DNA of 64,000 bases from DASSQJ01 sp963772645 (GTDB lineage: Bacteria > Actinomycetota > Actinomycetes > Actinomycetales > Dermatophilaceae): positions 475,920 through 539,919 of the forward strand of contig CAVYYD010000007.1 of assembly GCA_963772645.1 (NCBI GenBank), read 5' to 3'. A program made the translations under genes and the position numbers. Numbering within the stretch: position 1 is the stretch's first letter; every line of letters starts with the position of its first letter. The notes beneath the pieces are model-generated. The model made no database searches. It worked only from the letters and a program-made list of their open reading frames with translations, and was not told the origin of the DNA. Below, one piece after another: positions 58,016 through 64,000 of this stretch.

Positions 58016-59708
58016 TCAGGCGCCGGCTCGCGCCATCAGGTCGCGGGCGTGCTCGAGGGCCGCGTCGGTGCCGGCGCCACCGAGCATCCGGGCCAGCTCG
58101 GCGACGCGGCCCTCTCCGACGACCTCGTGGACCATGCTCCGGGTCACGTGGCCGTCGTCGGCCCGCTCGACGACCAGGTGGCGGTCGGCGTGCACCGCGA
58201 CCTGCGCGAGGTGGGTGACGACGACGACCTGGGCGTGCCGGGCCAGGGCGGCGAGCCGGGAGCCGACGTCGAGCGCGGCGCGGCCTCCGACCCCGGCGTC
58301 GACCTCGTCGAAGACGAAGGTCGGGACCGACGCGGTCTCGGCGGCGGTGGCGACCTCGATCGCGAGCATCACCCGGGACAGCTCGCCGCCGGACGCCGCA
58401 CGGGTCAGCGCGCGAGGCGGGGTGCCCGGGCCGGACGCGAGCCGGATCTCGACGGCGTCGCGACCGTCCGCAGTGAACCGGCCGGCGTCCTCCACGGCGA
58501 CCGACACGGTGGCCGACCCCATCGCGAGGTGGCCCAGCTCGTCGGTGATCCGGGCCCCGAGCGCCTCGGCGGCCGCCCGGCGGTGAGCCGTCGAGCTCGG
58601 CCGCCGCCTCGCTCCTTGCCCCTCGAGCGCGCCGGCCCGCTCCTCGAGCCCGGCGATCCGCCCATGGGTTCCCTCGAGCTCGACGACCCGCGCCGCCGAG
58701 GCCCGGGCCCAGGCGAGGACGTCGTCGACCGTGGGTCCGTAGCGGCGGGTGAGCTCGCCGAGCGCGGCGCGCCGTTGCTCGACCTGCTCGAGCCGCGCCG
58801 GGTCGACCTCGACGTCGGCGAGGTAGGAGCCGAGGTCCGCCGCGACGTCGGCGGCGAGGTAGCGCAGCTCGTCGACGCGCTCGGCGAGCCCGCCGAGGGC
58901 AGGGTCGTTGACGGCCGCACCGGAGAGCCGGGCGGCGGCCGCCGCGAGCGCCGCCAGCACCGACACCCCGCCGGCACCGATGTCGTCCTCGCCGGCGAGG
59001 TTGGTGTGCGCCTCGCCGGCCGCGGCCCGCAGCTCCTCGGCGTGCCCGAGCCGCTCCGACTCGACCCGCAGTGCGTCGTCCTCGGCGGGGTGGGGATCGA
59101 CGGCCTCGATCCGCTCGAGACCGGCCCGCAGCGCCTCGGCCTCCAGGGCGCGCTCGGCGGCGGCGGTGCGCAACTCCTGGAGCTCGGCCTGGAGGGTGGT
59201 CAGCTCGCCGTGCACGGCCCGGTAGCGCGAGAGGACAGCCGGCGAGGGCCGGCCCGCCGAAGCCGTCGAGCACCTCCCGGTGCTCGTCGGGCCGGCGCAG
59301 CCGCCACTGGTCCGCCTGGCCGTGGACGGCCACGAGGTGCTCGGCCAGGTCGGCGAGCAGGCCGACCGGGGCAGCGCGGCCACCGACGTGGGCCCGGGAC
59401 CTGCCGTCGGCCTGGACCGTGCGGACGAGGACGAGGCCGCCCTCCGAGACGTCAGCGCCGGCCTCCTCGGCTCGGCAGAGCGCCGGGTGAGCGGCGGGGA
59501 GCTGGACCACCCCCTCGACCACGCTGCGGTCGGCGCCTGCGCGCACCAGGCCGGAGTCGCCGCGGCCACCGAGCAGCAGGCCCAGGCCGGTGACGACCAT
59601 GGTCTTGCCCGCGCCGGTCTCACCGGTGAGGACGGTCAGCCCGGGATGGAGCGTCAGCACGGCCTCGTCGATGACCCCGAGGTCACGGATGCGGATCTCC
59701 TCGATCAC
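58016..59708 (-). CDS. recN: DNA repair protein RecN, frame broken in this sequence
   Basis: SMC-like ATPase for double-strand-break repair. Walker A in LTVLTGETGAGKTMVV near residue 25; QADQWRLRRPDEH follows. Then a 1-nt shift near 59250 moves to the frame carrying the coiled coil (LTTLQAELQELRTAAAERALEAE), the ABC signature ASGGELSRVMLAIE, Walker B VPTFVFDEVDAGVGGRAA and the His switch VVTHLAQVAVHADRH. Two compensating shifts near 58620 and 58590 bracket SEAAAEL. Joined length is about 564 aa, normal for RecN. GTG start overlaps the nadK stop. Confidence 0.88.
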
Positions 59709-60643
59709 GAGCCGGGGCCCTCGGCGCCGGCCTGCTGGCGGCGCGCTCCGCCTCGCCAGCCGTGGACCGGGAGGTCGAACTTGGTGACCAGACGGTCGGT
59801 GAAGTAGGTGTGCGCGAGCCGCGCCAGGCGGACCGGCTGGGCCGACCGCTCGACCTGGACCCGGGCGCCCGGGGGCAGCTCCGCGGTTCGCCGTCCGTCG
59901 CAGCACAGCACCGCGCTGGACTCGGCGTGTGCGACGAGCTCGACCGCCAGCCGGGAGCGGGGCCCGACGACCACGGGGCGGGCGAAGAGGGCGTGCGCGC
60001 TGATCGGGACGACGAGGAGGGCCTCGACGTCGGGCCACACCACCGGGCCGCCGGCCGAGAACGCGTAGGCGGTGGACCCGGTGGGCGTCGCCATGACGAT
60101 GCCGTCGCAGCCCCACGTCGAGAGCGGGCGGCCGTCGATCTCGACCGTCAGCTCGACCATCCGCTCCCGGGACGCCTTCTCGACGGTGACCTCGTTGAGC
60201 GCCCAGGACTCGAACACGACCCGGCCGTCCTGCCAGGCCCGCACGTCGACCGTCATCCGGTCCTCGACGGTGTAGTCGCGGTCGAGGATGTGCTCGACGG
60301 TGCGGTCGAGGTCTTCGCGCTCGGCCTCGGCCAGGAAGCCCACGTGCCCGAGGTTGACCCCGAGCAGCGGCGCCCCGGAGCCCCGCGACAGCTCGGCGCC
60401 GCGGAGGAAGGTGCCGTCCCCGCCGAGCACGCAGACCAGCTCGCAGCCGAGGTCGCCGGCGCCGTCGGCGACCGGGCCGATGCCCGGCACGGAGGCGAGT
60501 GGGGTGCCCCGCAGGTCCTCGGCGGGCGCGCACACCTGGATGCCCGAGGAGATGAGCCGGGTCGCGACGTCGGCCGCGAGCTGCTGCGCGTCGTCGCGCC
60601 GGACATGGGTGATGAGGAGGATGCGGCGCGGCGGCGTCGTCAT
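59705..60643 (-). CDS. nadK: NAD kinase
   Basis: Makes NADP. 312 aa. GGDGTFLRGAEL with the catalytic Asp, LGVNLGHVGFLAE, ALNEVTVEK, and the conserved GCDGIVMATPTGSTAYAFSAGGP. ATG overlaps the tlyA stop (ATGA). Position equals Rv1695. Confidence 0.96.
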   Translation of the reverse strand: MTTPPRRILLITHVRRDDAQQLAADVATRLISSGIQVCAPAEDLRGTPLASVPGIGPVADGAGDLGCELVCVLGGDGTFLRGAELSRGSGAPLLGVNLGHVGFLAEAEREDLDRTVEHILDRDYTVEDRMTVDVRAWQDGRVVFESWALNEVTVEKASRERMVELTVEIDGRPLSTWGCDGIVMATPTGSTAYAFSAGGPVVWPDVEALLVVPISAHALFARPVVVGPRSRLAVELVAHAESSAVLCCDGRRTAELPPGARVQVERSAQPVRLARLAHTYFTDRLVTKFDLPVHGWRGGARRQQAGAEGPGS

Positions 60644-61458
60644 CGGCGTCCTCCGGGGGGTGCGTCGGCGGTCATCGCGCGCACGAGGTCGCGGATGCGG
60701 TCCTGCGTCATTGTGTCCGACGAGCCCGCCCGGGCCCACAGGAGGTACTCCCGGTTGCCGGAGGAGCCGGTGACCGGGCTCGGCAGCAGGCCGTGCGGGT
60801 ACAGCCCGCAGGCGTGGGTCGCCTCGACGACGCCGAGCACTGCACGCGCCCGGTCGGCGGCGGCGGTGACCACACCGGAGCCGGAGAGCGGCCCGCGCCC
60901 CACCTCGAACTGGGGCTTGATGAGGACGACGAGGTCGCCTCCGGGCGCGAGCAGCCCGGCGAGGTCGGCGAGAACGAGGGTGAGGGAGATGAACGAGAGG
61001 TCGGCGACGACGAGGTCGCCAGGGCCGCCGAGGTCCTCGGCCCTCAGTCCCCGCACCGTCGTGCCGCTGCGGTCGTCGACCCGCGGGTCCTGCGTGAGCG
61101 CGGGTACGAGCTGGCCGTGGCCGACGTCGACGGCGACGACGTGCGCCGCCCCCGCCTCGAGGAGCACCTGGGTGAAGCCCCCGGTGGAGGCCCCCACGTC
61201 GACGCACCGGCGGCCACGGACGCGAAGGCCCTCGGGCACCCACTCCTCGAGGGCCGCCGCGAGCTTCTGGGCGGCTCGCCCGACCCACCGTGGGGCGGTC
61301 CGGTCGACCGCCAGGTCGGAGCCGTGGGCGACCGGCTGCGCGGGCTTGCGGGCCGTGCCGCCGGCCACCTGGACCAGCCCGGCGAGGACGAGGTCGCGGG
61401 CCTCCCCGCGAGAGCGGGCGAGGCCACGCCGCACCAGCTCGGCGTCGAGCCGGGCGAT
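60640..61458 (-). CDS. tlyA: TlyA-family 16S/23S rRNA 2'-O-methyltransferase
   Basis: About 272 aa. N-terminal S4 RNA-binding domain (ARLDAELVRRGLARSRGEARDLVLAGLVQVAG), then a FtsJ-type methyltransferase with CVDVGASTGGFTQVLLEAGA, VADLSFISLTLVL and LIKPQFEVGRG. In mycobacteria TlyA makes the 2'-O-methylcytidines needed for capreomycin binding. The start is unclear: family alignment points to ATC 61458, no ATG/GTG/TTG lies there, GTG 61434 would remove the first S4 residues, and ATG 61590 is inside the upstream gene. Confidence 0.9.
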   Translation of the reverse strand: MARLDAELVRRGLARSRGEARDLVLAGLVQVAGGTARKPAQPVAHGSDLAVDRTAPRWVGRAAQKLAAALEEWVPEGLRVRGRRCVDVGASTGGFTQVLLEAGAAHVVAVDVGHGQLVPALTQDPRVDDRSGTTVRGLRAEDLGGPGDLVVADLSFISLTLVLADLAGLLAPGGDLVVLIKPQFEVGRGPLSGSGVVTAAADRARAVLGVVEATHACGLYPHGLLPSPVTGSSGNREYLLWARAGSSDTMTQDRIRDLVRAMTADAPPGGRR

Positions 61459-61459
61459 G

Positions 61460-61669
61460 TCAGCCGCCCAGGTCGGCCAGGCGCGACTGGAGCGTGCGCT
61501 GGACGTGCTCGCCGGCGGCGAGCTGGGCGTCGAGGTCGTCCTCCGGTACCGCCGCGAGGTCGCGCAGCGCCGCGTCGACGACGATGTCACCGGTCTCCGG
61601 AGGCGTCGGTGCGGCGGGCCGCCCGTCAGCCGGCTGGACCGGGTCAGGATGCGCCTCGGGAAGGTTCAC
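61460..61669 (-). CDS. Small protein corresponding to Rv1693
   Basis: 69 residues: Pro/Ala-rich start, then an amphipathic pair VVDAALRDLAAVPEDDLDAQLAAGEHVQRTLQSRLADL. Small acidic ORFs of this pattern precede tlyA in many actinobacteria. Function unknown. The ATG overlaps the stop of the lysine-repeat gene (ATGA). Confidence 0.8.
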   Translation of the reverse strand: MNLPEAHPDPVQPADGRPAAPTPPETGDIVVDAALRDLAAVPEDDLDAQLAAGEHVQRTLQSRLADLGG

Positions 61670-62595
61670 GAGGACGGCTCCGAGGGGGAGGACGCCCCGG
61701 CCGAGGGCTGTGCTGCCGAGGGCTGCTCGGCCGTCGGCTGCGCAGCCGACGTGGAGGGCGCGGTCGTTGCCGTCGACTTCTTCGCCGGTGATGCCCCCGA
61801 GGCGGACTTCTTCGCCGTCGACTTCTTCGCCGTCGATGCCCCCGAGGCGGACTTCTTCGCCGTCGACTTCTTCGCCGGTGATGCCCCCGAGGCGGACTTC
61901 TTCGCTGTCGACTTCTTCGCCGTCGATGCCCCCGAGGCGGACTTCTTCGCCGTCGACTTCTTCGCTGTCGACTTCTTCGCCGTCGATGCCCCCGAGGCGG
62001 ACTTCTTCGCCGTCGACTTCTTCGCCGGTGATGCCCCCGAGGCGGACTTCTTCGCCGTCGACTTCTTCGCTGTCGACTTCTTCGCCGGTGATGCCCCCGA
62101 GGCGGACTTCTTCGCCGTCGACTTCTTCGCCGGCGATGCCGTGGCCACGGATGTCCGCGTGGTGGTCCCTGCGGCCGGCATCGGGCGTGTGGCGGGCGTC
62201 GCGGCCGCTGCCAACGCGCTGGGCGTCGTCGTCGTGCTCGCTCCCGGGGTCGCCCGGCCGGTCCGGCCTCGTGCGAGGTCGTCGACCTGTGCGGCGAGCG
62301 CCGAGACCGCGCCCCCGAGCGACTGCACCTCGGCGACGAGACGACCAACGTCCAGGCGGCCCAGCGCACCCTCGACCTCGCGCTGGACCAGCGAGACCAC
62401 CTGCCGCCGGTTCGCCTCGGCCGCCTTGAGCAGGTCGTCCGCGAGCTGGGCGGCCTGTTGGGCCACCATCGACCTCGAGCTGTCACTGCTGCCGAGGGCG
62501 ATGAGCTCCTGGGCCGCCTCCATCGCCTTCGCCCGGGTCATCTCCCCCAGCCCGGACGCGAGCTCGACGTACCCCTGGATCGAGCGCCTGACCAT
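61666..62595 (-). CDS. Phasin-like protein with histone-H1-like lysine-repeat tail
   Basis: 309 residues from ATG 62595 (GAGGAGG upstream). The N-terminal ~110 residues form an amphipathic helix bundle (IQGYVELASGLGEMTRAKAMEAAQELI, then QQAAQLADDLLKAAEANRRQVVSLVQREVEGALGRL) like PHA-granule phasins. After a Thr/Ala linker the C-terminus is a tandem array of (A)KKSTAKKSASGAS units, strongly basic like histone H1 or PhaF tails. It probably joins storage granules or membranes to DNA; that is inference. Coupled to the Rv1693-like gene. Confidence 0.82.
   Translation of the reverse strand: MVRRSIQGYVELASGLGEMTRAKAMEAAQELIALGSSDSSRSMVAQQAAQLADDLLKAAEANRRQVVSLVQREVEGALGRLDVGRLVAEVQSLGGAVSALAAQVDDLARGRTGRATPGASTTTTPSALAAAATPATRPMPAAGTTTRTSVATASPAKKSTAKKSASGASPAKKSTAKKSTAKKSASGASPAKKSTAKKSASGASTAKKSTAKKSTAKKSASGASTAKKSTAKKSASGASPAKKSTAKKSASGASTAKKSTAKKSASGASPAKKSTATTAPSTSAAQPTAEQPSAAQPSAGASSPSEPSS
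61777..62137 (-). repeat. Tandem repeat array, 45-bp units with 15-bp sub-units
   Basis: Coding repeat of the lysine-rich tail. The 15-residue unit (K-S-T-A-K-K-S-A-S-G-A-S-P/T-A-K) occurs about seven times, some copies with one extra 5-residue STAKK block. The copies are nearly identical at DNA level; silent differences (GCC/GCT/GCG) are few. This suggests recent expansion and likely length variation between strains. Confidence 0.85.
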
Positions 62596-62643
62596 GGCTC
62601 CTCCTCGTTCGTCCGGCCGTCCGGCCGGCACCGGCCCCCCACG

Positions 62644-63609
62644 CTACCGGGCGGCCGGTGGGTCGAGCAGGTCCCGGGCCGACTGCCGCAGCGGTTCGAG
62701 CTCGTTCTCTGGCGCGTCCCGGTCGATCGCCTCGTGGACCCGGGCGACGGCCTCGTCGAGGGCTGCCACGCTGGGGCCCGCCTCGGGCGCCTCCGCGAGG
62801 GGACGGTGCAGGGCGCGCAGGTCGGTCGCGACGTGGGACGGGCGCCGGTCCCGGGGAGCTGCGAGGACGGCATCGAGGTCGTCGATCCCGGTGAGCACGA
62901 GCAGGGAGTCCATGCCGGCGGCGACGGCACCGGCGATGTCGGTGCTGAGCCGGTCCCCCACGGCCAGGACCTCACCGACGTCGACCCCGAGCCGTCGCGC
63001 GCACAGCTCGTAGAGCGGCGCCTCGGGCTTGCCGGCCACCTCGTGTGGCGGGTGGCCGACCGCGGTCTCGACGGCAGCGACCAGGGATCCGTTCCCCGGT
63101 GCGAGGCCGCGCTCGGTGGGCAGGGTGGCGTCGGTGTTGGTCGCCACCCACCGGGCGCCCCCCTCGATGGCGTACGCAGCCTCCGACAGGTCGCAGGCGC
63201 GCACCGTGGTGCCGTACCCCTGGACGACCGCCTCGACGGTCGTGTCCCGAGCCTGTTCGGGCAGGACCGGGGTGAAGCCGGCGTCGGACAGGGCGGCGGC
63301 GACGCCCTCGCCGCCGACCGCGAGGACCCGCGCGCCGGAGGAGAGCCGGCCGCCGAGCACCCAGGCCGCCGCCTGCGCGCTCGTCGCGACGTCGGCCGGG
63401 CCGCACTCGATGCCGAGGGCGCACAGGTGCTCCGCGACATCCCGCGGCGCGCGGGACGCGTTGTTCGTCGCGAAGAGGACCGGGACCTCCAGGGCCGTCA
63501 GCGCCTGGACCGCGTGCGGGACCGCCTCCGGCCCGCGGTAGACCACACCGTCGAGGTCACTGACGACCGCGGTGTACCGGGCGACGAGGGGCTGCCGCTG
63601 CCCAGTCAC
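62644..63609 (-). CDS. HAD-superfamily phosphatase (glycerol-3-phosphate phosphatase/NagD type)
   Basis: 321 residues. Motif I VVSDLDGVVYRG with the nucleophilic Asp, motif II LFATNNASR, motif III lysine in VAGKPEAPLYEL, motif IV EVLAVGDRLSTDIAGAVAAGMDSLLVLTG. It matches Rv1692, described as a D-glycerol-3-phosphate phosphatase, in both family and position. The GTG at 63609 has AGGAGG upstream and overlaps the TPR gene stop. The last ~55 residues are an extra helical tail. Confidence 0.92.
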   Translation of the reverse strand: MTGQRQPLVARYTAVVSDLDGVVYRGPEAVPHAVQALTALEVPVLFATNNASRAPRDVAEHLCALGIECGPADVATSAQAAAWVLGGRLSSGARVLAVGGEGVAAALSDAGFTPVLPEQARDTTVEAVVQGYGTTVRACDLSEAAYAIEGGARWVATNTDATLPTERGLAPGNGSLVAAVETAVGHPPHEVAGKPEAPLYELCARRLGVDVGEVLAVGDRLSTDIAGAVAAGMDSLLVLTGIDDLDAVLAAPRDRRPSHVATDLRALHRPLAEAPEAGPSVAALDEAVARVHEAIDRDAPENELEPLRQSARDLLDPPAAR

Positions 63610-64000
63610 CGGACGCCTCCTGCCTCGCCGACGTCGGCCCGGAACCGCGTCCCGCGCCTCGTCCTCGTCGAGCTCGGTGAGCGAGATGCCGTCGATCTCC
63701 TCGAGCCGCTCCACGGCATCGGTCTCGTTCTCGGTGTCCCCCTCGACGGCACGGGCGAACCACTCGCGTGCATCCTCCCTCCGTCCGAGGTGAAGAAGGG
63801 TGTCCGCGTAGGCGTAGTGGAGCCGGTGCACACCGGACCTCGGCCCGCGCCGCAGCTGGGGGACCTGCAGCGCCAGCAGGGCAGCATCGTCCTGCCCCAA
63901 GTCCCGGCGGACGCCGGAGACGACGATCGCGAGCTCGACCTTCTCCTCGTCGCCGAGCCCGGCCGCCTCAGGGCTCGCCGCGAGCTCGAGGGCCCGGCTG
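63606..64000 (-). CDS. TPR-repeat protein (Rv1691-like), 5' end outside window, C-terminus frame-shifted
   Basis: About 130 residues visible. Helical pairs such as LHYAYADTLLHLGRREDAREWFARAVEGD show the TPR pattern. The frame runs on into the phosphatase gene unless a 1-nt shift near 63640 is corrected; the corrected tail RFRADVGEAGGVR ends at 63606 and overlaps the phosphatase GTG (GTGA), the arrangement typical of this window. Position matches Rv1691. Function unknown. Confidence 0.8.
   Translation of the reverse strand, partial: AGPSSSRRALRRPGSATRRRSSSRSSSPASAGTWGRTMLPCWRCRSPSCGAGRGPVCTGSTTPTRTPFFTSDGGRMHASGSPVPSRGTPRTRPMPWSGSRRSTASRSPSSTRTRRGTRFRADVGEAGGVR

Noticed and set aside
61777..62137. 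CRISPR array
   Set aside because: Units are contiguous 15/45-bp in-frame codon repeats without unique spacers, and no cas genes are present.
59762..63013. 1083-codon plus-strand open frame with striking FFAVDFFA repeats
   Set aside because: It is the antisense reading of the lysine-rich tandem repeat and neighbouring genes; the minus-strand proteins are recognisable families.
62644..63900. TPR-HAD phosphatase fusion
   Set aside because: Produced by a 1-nt shift near 63640; the alternative frame ends at 63606 overlapping the phosphatase GTG, which has its own AGGAGG.

Overview
The window is chromosomal DNA of a very high-G+C actinobacterium, roughly three quarters G+C by eye with almost every third codon position G or C. 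Gene content and order match conserved actinobacterial blocks: ribM-rpe-rsmB-fmt-priA-metK-coaBC-rpoZ-gmk-mihF-pyr (compare M. tuberculosis Rv1379-Rv1409), efp-nusB/aroB-aroK-aroC, ruvX-alaS, and the block corresponding to Rv1691-Rv1700. Actinobacterial IHF, a helicase-motif-less PriA and the SteA/MctB pair make the phylum certain. A Micrococcales member near Intrasporangiaceae/Dermatophilaceae is my best guess, by inference only. No tRNA, rRNA, insertion sequence, prophage or CRISPR array was seen; this is core genome.

Layout, mostly transcribed right to left. 1-10.9 kb: ribM under an FMN riboswitch, a pentapeptide-repeat protein, rpe, a GNAT enzyme, rsmB, a divergent pentapeptide/DinB gene, a beta-lactamase-fold hydrolase, fmt, priA, metK. 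11.0-13.8 kb (+): two overlapping long coiled-coil proteins, the second with a DivIVA-like N-terminus. 13.8-16.3 kb: mihF-gmk-rpoZ-coaBC. 16.3-26.5 kb: the complete pyrimidine operon pyrR-B-C-carA-carB-pyrK-pyrD-pyrF with a PyrR-binding leader. 26.6-27.6 kb: a SnoaL-like protein, a small ORF and dodecin around an A+T-rich palindrome. 27.6-37.5 kb: alaS-ruvX-mltG-aroE-prepilin peptidase-aroC-aroK-aroB, then efp-nusB. 37.6-44.8 kb: a membrane-protein pair, rarA, an MMPL transporter with GNAT, aspS. 45.0-49.7 kb: an unidentified helical-repeat protein, a degenerate M16 peptidase-like protein, a lipoprotein, ychJ. 49.8-64 kb: TPR protein, G3P-phosphatase-like HAD, a lysine-repeat protein, tlyA, nadK, recN, steA, mctB, a WecA/MraY-like transferase, murJ, a GT4, pyrG and a Nudix hydrolase.

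Genes are tightly coupled, with ATGA/GTGA overlaps almost everywhere inside operons. Several genes start 6-7 nt after a TAGNNT -10 box, indicating leaderless mRNAs; I used this to fix starts. Several otherwise well-conserved genes (rsmB, the DinB gene, the beta-lactamase, recN, the WecA-like gene, two protein tails) are broken by 1-nt shifts. The shifts I examined closely can be rejoined by a single-base change, usually in a short G/C run, so I regard them as likely sequencing errors and give the whole-gene span.

The most unusual things seen are a 40-codon in-frame repeat/palindrome segment inside carB, an M16-like protein whose zinc motif reads HxxQH, the coiled-coil pair beside metK, and a tandem-repeat histone-H1-like tail on a phasin-like protein.
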